Part shown: piece after piece, positions 6,627 through 14,021 of the stretch | Numbering within the stretch: the stretch's first letter is position 1 | How the letters are laid out: every line of letters begins with the position of its first letter | Source of the DNA: Clostridia bacterium | GTDB taxonomy: Bacteria > Bacillota > Clostridia > Oscillospirales > Acutalibacteraceae | Direction: 5' to 3' | Assembly (NCBI GenBank): GCA_017382915.1 | Contig: JAFNZJ010000060.1 | Span: 1 to 20,217, forward strand | DNA length: 20,217 nucleotides | Notes under the pieces: generated by a model | The model's input: only the letters and a program-made list of their open reading frames with translations | Databases searched by the model: none | What the model was told of the DNA's origin: nothing | Translations under genes and position numbers: made by a program

Positions 6627-9026
6627 TTAGTCTTTTAAGGGCTTTGCCTGCCAAATATTGGTTGCATAATCGTTAATGGAACGGTCGGATGCAAATATAC
6701 CTGATGATGCAATATTCATAAGCGACATTTCATTCCACTTATTTTTATCATTATAAAGGTCAAAAGCAAGTGCCTGTGCACGGCGGTAGTCGGCAAAATC
6801 GGCAAGAGCCATATAGGTATCATTGTTTTTAATATGCTCGGTAACGCTTCTGAAATCGCCGCCAATACCGGTTGCAAGAAAATCAAGCACTTCGCGTATA
6901 ACGGGGTTGTTTTCGTAATAAGAGTAGGGGTGGTAGCCCTGCTTTTTAATGCGGGTAACCTCAGGCGTTTGCATACCAAAAATAATGATGTTATCATCAC
7001 CAACGGCGCTGTGAATTTCAACATTTGCGCCATCCTCGGTGCCAAGGGTAACGGCGCCGTTCATCATAAGCTTCATATTACCTGTGCCGCTGGCTTCGGT
7101 ACCTGCTAAAGATATTTGTTCACTAATATCGGCAGACGGTATCATAAGCTCGGCAAGGCTAACGCGATAATCTTCCATAAATACTATCTTTAACTTATCA
7201 CGCACGGCGGGGTCATTATTAACCACCTGACTTAATGCATAAATCATTTGAATTATTTGTTTAGCAAGCAAATAACCCGGGGCGGCTTTAGCACCAAAAA
7301 TGTAGGTTTTGGGGGTAAAGTCCATATTGGGACTGTTTTTAAGCTCCAAATACTGGGCGGCAATATTCATTACATTAAGGTGCTGACGCTTATATTCGTG
7401 CAGGCGTTTTACCTGCATATCAAAAATGGAATCGGGGTTAATTAAAATACCACTTTCATTTTTAACATACTTTGCAAAGCGTTCTTTATTAGATTTTTTA
7501 ATGTCGGCCAGTTTATTTAATACTGCGGTATCATCCTTAAATGCCTTAAGCTTTTCAAGCTCGGCAGGAGATTTTTTAAAGCCATCACCAATAAGCTCAC
7601 TTAAATATGAGGTAAGACCCTTATTTGCCGAGCATAGCCAGCGGCGATGTGCAATACCGTTGGTAACATTGGTGAATTTTTCGGGGGTAAGGTTGTAGTA
7701 ATCCTTAAAAAGGTCATCCTTTAAAATTTCGCTATGCAGCTTTGAAACACCGTTTACACTGTGACATGCCGAAACCGAAAGGTTTGCCATCTTTACAATA
7801 CCACCCGAAATAATGGCGGTGCGCTCCACATAATCGGCATCGTGGGTTTGCTCCCATACCTTTGCGCGGTGGCGATTATCAATTTCGGTAACAATGTCAA
7901 AAATACGGGGAAGCCTGCTTTTAAACAGGTCACACTGCCAGCACTCAAGCGCCTCACTCATAACGGTGTGGTTGGTGTATGCGGCGGTGCGGGTAACAAT
8001 ATCCCAAGCGGCATCCCAACTGTAGCCACACTCATCAAGCAAATAGCGCATAAGCTCAGGTACTACAAGTGCGGGGTGGGTATCATTTATATGAATTGCG
8101 GCCTTTTCGGGCAGATTATCAAGTGTGCCATAGGTACGCAGGTGTCGGCGCAAAATATCTTGAATTGATGCTGAAACAAGGAAGTACTGCTGTCTAAGTC
8201 TAAGAGATTTACCCTCCATATGATGGTCTTCGGGGTAAAGCACCTTGCTTATAACCTCACTCATTGCCTGCTGTTCAAGGGCGCGCACATAGTTACCCTG
8301 ATTAAAGGCGGTCATATCAATTGATGGGGTTTCGGCGCTCCAAAGGCGCAGTACATTAACGGTTTTACCGTCATTACCCGCCACCATAAGGTCATATGGC
8401 ACGGCATGAACGGTATTATAATCTTTAAGCTCAACATGGTGATAGTCACCATCCCACCATTCATCAACATAGCCGTCAAAAAGCACATCAACGGCAGAGG
8501 TGGGGCGGGCCTCCAGCCAGACACTGCCACCCGGCAACCAAAAATCGGGCATTTCAGTCTGCCAGCCGTCAACCAGCTTTTGGCGGAAAATACCAAATTG
8601 ATATTTAATACAGTAACCCATTGCGGGGTATGAGCCGGATGAAAGTGAATCTAAAAAGCAGGCGGCAAGCCTACCAAGACCACCATTACCAAGACCTGCA
8701 TCGGGCTCTAACTCATAAAGTCCGTCAAGCTTTACACCAAAGGTTTGCAGAGCCTTACTCATTTCATCCTCAAGCTCAAGGTTGTAAAGGTTATTTTTAA
8801 GTGAGCGGCCCATTAAAAATTCCATACTTAAATAGTATACCATTTTTGCCTGTTTTTGCTCAGCTTCATTTCTAAAACCTGCTCTGCGCTCGCGCATTAT
8901 TTGAAGCAACACCATAACGGTTGCCTTATAGAAAAATTCATCAGAAGCCTGCTCAGGTGCCACACCAAAGCCCATTGAAAGGGCGGCAGCAATTTTTTTT
9001 GCTAACTCTTGTGAAGTATATTTCAT
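6627..9026 (-). CDS. glgP: Glycogen/maltodextrin phosphorylase
   Basis: A GT35 phosphorylase of 799 aa that releases glucose-1-phosphate from the non-reducing ends of alpha-glucans, using pyridoxal phosphate. The start at 9026 (MKYTSQELAKK) has AAGGAGAG upstream; the longer open frame to 9092 runs into the promoter and has no ribosome site. Seen are YYLSMEFLMGRSL, the block EPDAGLGNGGLGRLAACFLDS, KRLHEYKRQHLN, and EASGTGNMKLMMNG, in which the PLP lysine is at about residue 652, followed by GTEDGANVE. Length is normal for the family (about 800). It is first in a three-gene operon with a GH13 enzyme and queT. Glycogen versus maltodextrin preference is not resolvable, and no glycogen synthesis genes are in the window. 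Confidence 0.95.
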   Translation of the reverse strand: MKYTSQELAKKIAAALSMGFGVAPEQASDEFFYKATVMVLLQIMRERRAGFRNEAEQKQAKMVYYLSMEFLMGRSLKNNLYNLELEDEMSKALQTFGVKLDGLYELEPDAGLGNGGLGRLAACFLDSLSSGSYPAMGYCIKYQFGIFRQKLVDGWQTEMPDFWLPGGSVWLEARPTSAVDVLFDGYVDEWWDGDYHHVELKDYNTVHAVPYDLMVAGNDGKTVNVLRLWSAETPSIDMTAFNQGNYVRALEQQAMSEVISKVLYPEDHHMEGKSLRLRQQYFLVSASIQDILRRHLRTYGTLDNLPEKAAIHINDTHPALVVPELMRYLLDECGYSWDAAWDIVTRTAAYTNHTVMSEALECWQCDLFKSRLPRIFDIVTEIDNRHRAKVWEQTHDADYVERTAIISGGIVKMANLSVSACHSVNGVSKLHSEILKDDLFKDYYNLTPEKFTNVTNGIAHRRWLCSANKGLTSYLSELIGDGFKKSPAELEKLKAFKDDTAVLNKLADIKKSNKERFAKYVKNESGILINPDSIFDMQVKRLHEYKRQHLNVMNIAAQYLELKNSPNMDFTPKTYIFGAKAAPGYLLAKQIIQMIYALSQVVNNDPAVRDKLKIVFMEDYRVSLAELMIPSADISEQISLAGTEASGTGNMKLMMNGAVTLGTEDGANVEIHSAVGDDNIIIFGMQTPEVTRIKKQGYHPYSYYENNPVIREVLDFLATGIGGDFRSVTEHIKNNDTYMALADFADYRRAQALAFDLYNDKNKWNEMSLMNIASSGIFASDRSINDYATNIWQAKPLKD

Positions 9027-9063
9027 ACTTTGCAAACTCTCCTTAAAATAAACTACTAAATAT

Positions 9064-9092
9064 ATAATATTATATTCCGCAGTATTTTGCAA
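9064..9092 (-). promoter_or_regulatory. Putative sigma-A promoter of the glgP operon
   Basis: On the minus strand, TTGCAA (9087-9092) and TATTAT (9064-9069) are separated by 17 bases, about 38 bases before the glgP start. Both boxes are imperfect and the surroundings are AT-rich, so an alternative placement (TATAAT overlapping a few bases upstream) is possible. No operator or riboswitch is evident in the roughly 180-base gap 9027-9203. Confidence 0.5.
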
Positions 9093-9203
9093 GTATATTT
9101 AAAAACATTGCCTTTAGAAAATATTGGTTTTTTATGCAAAAGCAATAAAAATAAGTTTAAATCCCTTAATTTTGAAATAAAAAATAGTAAAAAGCAACAA
9201 AAA

Positions 9204-9226
9204 AGCGCCTTTTTAAAAAAGGCGCT
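9204..9226 (-). terminator. Intrinsic terminator after the DUF368 gene
   Basis: AGCGCCTTTT / AAAAGGCGCT (9204-9213 with 9217-9226), a 10-bp stem with a 3-base loop, followed on the minus strand by TTTTGTTGCTTTTT. It lies 9 bases after the stop of the DUF368 gene and closes the long M23-to-DUF368 transcription unit. Confidence 0.8.
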
Positions 9227-9235
9227 GTAAAATTT

Positions 9236-10060
9236 TTAGTTTGTTTTTTTGTTTTCTAAAATTTGCAAAAAGTAAATAAAGCAAAAGCCTAAAATAAAGG
9301 TCAATATACAAATTGGAATATTAACCCCTGTAGGCAGTCCCGGGAAAAGCTCCCCAAGAGAGCCAAGTAAAAAACCAAAAACAATCAGGTATGTAGGCTG
9401 TGGGAATTTTTGAATGGCCTTTTCCATAAATTTTGCAGACAGCAGGCTACCAAATAAAACACCAACCCCAAGCGGAATAAAGCTTATAATACCGCTTACC
9501 GATTCCATAGCCGCTAAAAGCGGGGAAAAAAGACCAAGCATTAAAAGCATTTGTGAAACGCTGATACCGGGCAAAATAAGGGCGGCTGCAATAATAATAC
9601 CGCCAAAAATTTGCAGTAAAACATTAAGGGGTGAAAATGACTCTGTCGGGGTAAAAAGCCCTTCGGGTAAAATGCCAATAAGCAAAACCAAAATTATGCC
9701 TATAACGGGGTATGCCACCGCATTAAAGCCAAACCTTTTAACCCCAGCCGTTTTATATATTAGCGGAATGCCGCCCGCAACCGCACCTAAAAAGAAGTAG
9801 CTTACCGGCAAAGGAAAGGCCTCTAACAAAGGTACAATAATAAATCGGCTGAACAGGGTTATACCAAGCAGGGCACCTATACAGAATTTAATTAAGAATA
9901 CTGCATTTTTTTTAGGGCTTTTTCTAAAGGATGCAATAGATGAAATCAAACGGTCATAAATGCCAAGAAGCATTGCCATTGAGCCACCGCTGACACCCGG
10001 CACCATCATTGTGCCGCCAATGAAAAAGCCTTTAAAAATCACAAACAATGATTTAAGCAT
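9236..10060 (-). CDS. DUF368 membrane protein (PopT-type polyprenyl-phosphate transporter)
   Basis: A 274-residue protein, almost entirely hydrophobic, with about eight to nine membrane segments. Two similar motifs occur in the two halves: MVPGVSGGSMAMLLGIYDRL near residue 20 and LPGISVSQMLLMLGLFSPLL near residue 163. This is the internal repeat expected for DUF368. Members of DUF368 have been shown to recycle undecaprenyl phosphate across the membrane (PopT) for cell-wall synthesis; assigning that role here is by family. The ATG at 10060 has the ribosome site GTAGGTAG, which includes the stop of the upstream DUF2344 gene (11-base gap). It is last in the operon. The second motif reads GISVS rather than the more usual GISGS, and I do not know whether that matters. 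Confidence 0.82.
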   Translation of the reverse strand: MLKSLFVIFKGFFIGGTMMVPGVSGGSMAMLLGIYDRLISSIASFRKSPKKNAVFLIKFCIGALLGITLFSRFIIVPLLEAFPLPVSYFFLGAVAGGIPLIYKTAGVKRFGFNAVAYPVIGIILVLLIGILPEGLFTPTESFSPLNVLLQIFGGIIIAAALILPGISVSQMLLMLGLFSPLLAAMESVSGIISFIPLGVGVLFGSLLSAKFMEKAIQKFPQPTYLIVFGFLLGSLGELFPGLPTGVNIPICILTFILGFCFIYFLQILENKKTN

Positions 10061-10071
10061 TATATATCTAC

Positions 10072-10731
10072 CTACTCAAATTTATTAAGTTCGGCAGTAA
10101 GCAGGGATGTGCGATTGATTTTATAAAAATCCCGTTTACCGCCTGTAATACCTATATATGCATCAATTAAAAGCTTTGGATTAATATTATCCTCACCGCC
10201 TGCGGGCAGTGTAAGGGATAAAATTTTAGGATTATTTTCATCACCGCCAAGGGTAAAGGGGCCAAGCTTTTTAGCCAAATCAATTTCCTTTACTCCGCCC
10301 TTTTTGGTGGTTTTTGAAACAATTATTTCTTTTGCGCTTAAAAATTCTTTAAGGGTTTTAAGTGTGGCATTTGCCTCACTTAAAAAGGTTATATCAAAGG
10401 TAGCAAAGGCAATTTTACCCGCCTTTAATTTAGGCTCTTTAAGAGCAATAACCTCAATACCGTTGGGGCAAGCATCTGCTATCATTTGCTTTGCCTTTAG
10501 CATATCAAAATTATCATCATCAAGCCTGAAATCCATAACCTCATAATCACTGCTAAAGCCAAGTGAAAGCGGCAAAGCAAAGGTTATATATGGGTGCGGA
10601 TTAAAGCCTTCAGTATACCAAACGGGCACCTTTGACAGGCGCAAAACTCTGGTCATAACGCGGTTCATATCCAGATGGGATACAAAGCGTAGCGGGCCGC
10701 CCTTTTTGAAAAAAAGCCTAACGTTTTTCAA
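10072..10731 (-). CDS. TIGR03936 / DUF2344 radical-SAM-associated protein
   Basis: A protein of about 219 aa. The family opening (VRLFFKKGGPLRFVSHLDMNR) and the block VPVWYTEGFNPHPYITFALPLSLGF are clear. The start is set at TTG 10731, where GGAAAGGG sits 7 bases upstream; the longer open frame to 10782 lacks a ribosome site and reads deep into the upstream gene. It overlaps the TIGR03960 gene by 14 bases, so it is translationally coupled. In Clostridia this gene almost always follows TIGR03960; some genomes have the two domains as one protein. It probably assists the radical SAM enzyme, possibly in tRNA or nucleotide modification, but the reaction is unknown. Confidence 0.85.
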   Translation of the reverse strand: MKNVRLFFKKGGPLRFVSHLDMNRVMTRVLRLSKVPVWYTEGFNPHPYITFALPLSLGFSSDYEVMDFRLDDDNFDMLKAKQMIADACPNGIEVIALKEPKLKAGKIAFATFDITFLSEANATLKTLKEFLSAKEIIVSKTTKKGGVKEIDLAKKLGPFTLGGDENNPKILSLTLPAGGEDNINPKLLIDAYIGITGGKRDFYKINRTSLLTAELNKFE

Positions 10732-12565
10732 AGCAAACACCCTTTCCATATTTATTTGCACCACAGCCTGCACATTTTTCACGGCAGTTTTGGGTGGTCA
10801 CGCCACATTTGGCCCTTTGATATTCTTTAAGTAAAAAGTCCTTTGTAACACCATAGTCCAAATGGTCCCAAGGGTTAACTTCAAACGGGCCGCGCTCTCT
10901 GGACTTATAAAAGTCGGGTGAAAGGTTACATTCATCAAAGGCCTTCATCCAAATATCGTAATCAAAGCATTCATCCCAGCTGTCCATTTTGGCGCCCAGT
11001 TCAAATGCCTTTAAAATAACACCGCCAAGCCTACGGTCGCCGCGGGCCAAAACGCCCTCTAATGAGCTTATTTTACTTTCGTGCCAGCTAAGTGATATTT
11101 TTTTGGTGGTAATACTGTCGCGCAGTAGTTGCTGGCGGCGGCGCATTTCATCCTCACTTATTTGGGGGCAAAACTGAAACGGCGTAAAGGGTTTGGGTAC
11201 AAAGGTTGAAACACTTATGCTAACATTTACACCCTTGCCTTTTGGTCTGCCGTCAACATTATAATAAAGGTCAACAATTTTTTGACCAAGCCTTGCAATG
11301 CCAATAATATCCTCATCGGTTTCGGTTGGAAGACCTATCATAAAATAAAGCTTAACGGCGGTGTAGCCACCCGCAAAGGCGGTGGCGCAGGATTTCATAA
11401 TATCCTTTTCGGTTATGTTTTTATTTATAACATCGCGAAGGCGCTGTGTGCCTGCCTCAGGCGCAAAGGTAAGACCGCTTTTTCTTATAAGCTTCATTTT
11501 ATTTAGCAGCTCGGGTGAAAAATTATCAATTCTAAGTGACGGTAATGAAAGGCTTATTTTTTCCTTACCTGTCCACTCAATCATCTCACTCAAAAGGGGT
11601 TCAATTTGACTGTAATCGCTGGTGCTAAGGGAAGAAAGCGACATTTCATCATAACCTGTGCTTTGGCAAAGGTCAAAAGCCTCACGGTTAATAACCTCGG
11701 GCGATTTTTCTCTGACAGGGCGGTAAATAAAGCCTGCCTGACAAAAACGGCAACCACGAATACAACCCCTGAAAATCTCCATAACGGCACGGTCGTGCAC
11801 AATTTCGGTAAAGGGTACCGGCAAATTTTTAGGGTAGTAGGCTTTATCTAAATCTGTCATAACGCGCTTGCTTACGGTTTTGGGCGCGCCGTCTTTTGGA
11901 ATATACTCGGTAACCTTGCCTTCGGCATCATAGGTTACATCATAAAGGGCGGGGACATATACGCCATCTATTTTGGCGGCAAGCTTTAAAAATTCTAACT
12001 TATCGGTGCCGCCCTTTGCCTTATATTCTTTATAAAGGTCAATAACCTCTAAATCAACCTCTTCACCCTCACCTAAAAAGAAAATATCAACAAAATCGGC
12101 AAGCGGTTCAGGGTTGCAAGCACACGGGCCACCCGCAACTACCAAGGGGGTAAGGCCTACGCGGTCCTTTGATTTTAGCGGAATACCGCCAAGCTGCAGC
12201 ATATTTAAAACATTGGTATATGAAAGCTCATACTGTAAGGTAAAGCCAATAAAATCAAATTCACTTATAGGGTCACGACTTTCAAGGGCAAAAAGGGGAA
12301 TATTCTCCTCACGCATTACCTTTTCAAAATCGGTCCAGGGGGCAAAAACACGCTCACACCAAATATCATCACGCTCATTAAAAAGACCGTAAAGTATTTT
12401 CATACCAAGGTGGGACATACCAATTTCATATGTATCAGGAAAGCAGAAAGCAAACCTTACATCCACCTTTGATTTATCTTTATAAACGCTGCCCATTTCA
12501 CCGCCGGAATAACGGCCGGGCTTTTGCACGCTTAAAAAAAGCTGTTCAAGTCGTGAGTTTTCCAC
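10718..12565 (-). CDS. TIGR03960-family radical SAM protein
   Basis: A 615-residue protein. The N-terminal part resembles the B12-binding-type domain (VRFAFCFPDTYEIGMSHLG, AGGPCACNPEPLADFVD, FLGEGEE), followed by a radical SAM core whose cluster motif CIRGCRFC gives Cys at about 268, 272 and 275. The C-terminus is cysteine-rich (C-x6-C-x3-C-x2-C, then a last Cys near the end), which suggests a second metal site. The start is GTG at 12565 with GGGGGT about 8 bases upstream. It lies 30 bases after the M50 protease gene and overlaps the DUF2344 gene by 14 bases. The family has no firmly established reaction; its usual neighbours in Clostridia are DUF2344, RNase G and ribosomal L21/L27 genes. Confidence 0.9.
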   Translation of the reverse strand: MENSRLEQLFLSVQKPGRYSGGEMGSVYKDKSKVDVRFAFCFPDTYEIGMSHLGMKILYGLFNERDDIWCERVFAPWTDFEKVMREENIPLFALESRDPISEFDFIGFTLQYELSYTNVLNMLQLGGIPLKSKDRVGLTPLVVAGGPCACNPEPLADFVDIFFLGEGEEVDLEVIDLYKEYKAKGGTDKLEFLKLAAKIDGVYVPALYDVTYDAEGKVTEYIPKDGAPKTVSKRVMTDLDKAYYPKNLPVPFTEIVHDRAVMEIFRGCIRGCRFCQAGFIYRPVREKSPEVINREAFDLCQSTGYDEMSLSSLSTSDYSQIEPLLSEMIEWTGKEKISLSLPSLRIDNFSPELLNKMKLIRKSGLTFAPEAGTQRLRDVINKNITEKDIMKSCATAFAGGYTAVKLYFMIGLPTETDEDIIGIARLGQKIVDLYYNVDGRPKGKGVNVSISVSTFVPKPFTPFQFCPQISEDEMRRRQQLLRDSITTKKISLSWHESKISSLEGVLARGDRRLGGVILKAFELGAKMDSWDECFDYDIWMKAFDECNLSPDFYKSRERGPFEVNPWDHLDYGVTKDFLLKEYQRAKCGVTTQNCREKCAGCGANKYGKGVCFEKR

Positions 12566-12595
12566 CTAATAACCCCCAGATTGCAATAATTACTT

Positions 12596-13234
12596 TTATT
12601 TTACTCTATTTTTAAAAATATTGCAATAAGAGTTTTGCTTTTTTGATATTAAAAGCCCCAAAACAAGGTAAAGGGATAGTAAAATTAAACTGGGGTTGGT
12701 TTTGGTGGTATAAAAAACATTTACGCCTAAAATAAAAATCAGCAGTATGGTAATAGCGGAGATTATAATACAAACGGTATTAGCGGTAAGTGGCTTAAGT
12801 ATTTTTAAAAGCAAAATGCTTACAATACTTCCGCCATCCAGCCCCGTAACGGGTAGCAGATTGAAAACACCAAGCACAAGGTTAATAAGTGCAAAATCTC
12901 TGGTAAAGGCTGTACCTAAAATAAGATAACAACCAAAGAAAATGAAAAATAAAAGAAAGTTTAATATTGGCCCTGCAAGATTTAAAAAAAGTTCACCCCT
13001 AGTATTAAGTGCAAAGCTGCCGATAATACTAATCGCCCCAACCTTAAACACTACGCCTTTTGGCTTTAAATTAAGCATTAAAAGTGATAAAAGGTGCCCA
13101 AATTCGTGGAAAAGGGTTGAAAGCAGGGTTGGTAGCATTAGACCCGATTTGTCAATATAAAGCATAAGGCAAAGCAGACCTAAAAACCCAACCGAAACCG
13201 AAAACCTAATACCAAATAACCGAAAGTCAAGCAT
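12596..13234 (-). CDS. M50 site-2-type metalloprotease, SpoIVFB-like
   Basis: A 212-residue intramembrane zinc protease with about six hydrophobic segments. The metal motif HEFGH is at 43-47; the family block LAGPILNF is at about 86-93 and FNLLPVTGLDGG at about 124-135 supplies the third ligand, Asp about 133. The ATG at 13234 touches the stop of the M23 gene (TAAATG), so translation is coupled. This gene order (LytM/M23 protein, then M50 protease, near TIGR03960) is that of the clostridial spoIVFA-spoIVFB region. SpoIVFB cleaves pro-sigma-K in the mother cell. The protein ends shortly after the last helix and lacks the C-terminal CBS domain known from B. subtilis SpoIVFB (about 288 aa). The substrate here is therefore inferred, not shown. 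Confidence 0.83.
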   Translation of the reverse strand: MLDFRLFGIRFSVSVGFLGLLCLMLYIDKSGLMLPTLLSTLFHEFGHLLSLLMLNLKPKGVVFKVGAISIIGSFALNTRGELFLNLAGPILNFLLFFIFFGCYLILGTAFTRDFALINLVLGVFNLLPVTGLDGGSIVSILLLKILKPLTANTVCIIISAITILLIFILGVNVFYTTKTNPSLILLSLYLVLGLLISKKQNSYCNIFKNRVK

Positions 13235-13921
13235 TTAGTTGTATTTTAAAAATGGGGTGGGGTCAATGCGTCGGTCACCAATACGTATTTCAAAATGAAG
13301 GTGCGGTCCTGTTGAGCGGCCTGTACTACCGCAGGTGGCAATTACCTGACCTGCCAAAACCTTGTCACCCTTTTTAACCTTTAAACTTTGGCAGTGACCG
13401 TAAAGCGTTTTAAAGGCGCCGTGGTTGATTATTATGTAATTACCATAGTCACCGTTTGTATGGCTTGCAAGCTCCACCGTGCCGTCCAATGCGGCAAAAA
13501 TATCACTGCCCGCCTTTGCCGCAATGTCCAGTCCGTTGTGGGCGGCAATTTCACCCGTAAAGGGGTCGGCGCGGTAGCCATAAACCGATGATACCGTACC
13601 GTTTACGGGCAGGGCAAAGCTGCTGTTTAGGGGTAGCTGTAAATCAAGGCTTTGGTCAATCGGTCCACCCGCTGCAGATGTATTTTCAAGCATTTGTGAA
13701 ATATTGGTATCAACACCAACTTGTTTTTCGTACCAGTCCTTAATTTCGCTAAAAAAGGGCGCAAAAAAGGTTTTTATAATAAGGCAAACAATTATTATGG
13801 CTACACAAATTGCCCCCTGCATAATAAGTATTTTAATATGTGGGTCGGTCTTTTTAATTTCGGGCTTATCTTCAGGCAAGGCTTTTTCTTCACTTTTTGT
13901 TATAAGATAATCTTGTTCCAT
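13235..13921 (-). CDS. M23 peptidase with one membrane helix, SpoIVFA-like
   Basis: A 228-residue protein: charged cytoplasmic N-terminus (1-30), one transmembrane helix (about 31-49), linker, then a LytM/M23 domain (about 100-228). The zinc ligands appear complete: HNGLD (His128, Asp132), YGH (His176) and HLH (207-209). It could be an active peptidoglycan endopeptidase or a scaffold. Its position directly before an M50 protease with no gap matches the SpoIVFA position, SpoIVFA being a LytM-fold membrane regulator of SpoIVFB. The ATG at 13921 has GGGGGAT 6-7 bases upstream, and a CATAAAAT box lies about 29 bases before the start. If it is not SpoIVFA, the alternative is a cell-wall hydrolase of the vegetative envelope. 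Confidence 0.85.
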   Translation of the reverse strand: MEQDYLITKSEEKALPEDKPEIKKTDPHIKILIMQGAICVAIIIVCLIIKTFFAPFFSEIKDWYEKQVGVDTNISQMLENTSAAGGPIDQSLDLQLPLNSSFALPVNGTVSSVYGYRADPFTGEIAAHNGLDIAAKAGSDIFAALDGTVELASHTNGDYGNYIIINHGAFKTLYGHCQSLKVKKGDKVLAGQVIATCGSTGRSTGPHLHFEIRIGDRRIDPTPFLKYN

Positions 13922-13949
13922 TTTATATCCCCCAAAAAAGTATTATTTA

Positions 13950-13957
13950 ATTTTATG
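13950..13957 (-). promoter_or_regulatory. Possible sigma-E-like -10 box upstream of the M23-M50 operon
   Basis: On the minus strand, CATAAAAT (13950-13957) differs at one position from the sigma-E -10 consensus CATACAAT. An ATA-containing stretch lies about 15 bases upstream (near 13972-13974), but the -35 match is poor. In B. subtilis, spoIVFAB is transcribed by sigma-E. AT-rich DNA makes chance matches likely. Confidence 0.25.
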
Positions 13958-13987
13958 CCAAAAAACCTTTTTATAGACCTAAAGAAG

Positions 13988-14019
13988 AAGTCACCGATTG
14001 GTATTCCAATCGGTGACTT
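13988..14019 (-). terminator. Intrinsic terminator after the decarboxylase-family gene
   Basis: A perfect 14-bp stem AAGTCACCGATTGG / CCAATCGGTGACTT (13988-14001 with 14006-14019), loop TATT, 2 bases after the gene stop on the minus strand. The T-rich tail is modest (CTTCTTT). It separates the SCIFF transcription unit from the M23-M50 operon. Confidence 0.75.
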
Positions 14020-14021
14020 TG

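Noticed and set aside
7761..8168. 135-codon open frame on the plus strand inside glgP
   Set aside because: It is antisense to a clearly coding gene, has no family resemblance and no ribosome site; a shadow frame.
9027..9092. 22-residue N-terminal extension of glycogen phosphorylase
   Set aside because: It overlaps the likely promoter and lacks a ribosome site; ATG 9026 has AAGGAGAG and gives the normal family length.
9414..9800. 128-codon plus-strand frame inside the DUF368 gene
   Set aside because: Antisense shadow of a membrane protein gene with a clear family signature on the other strand.
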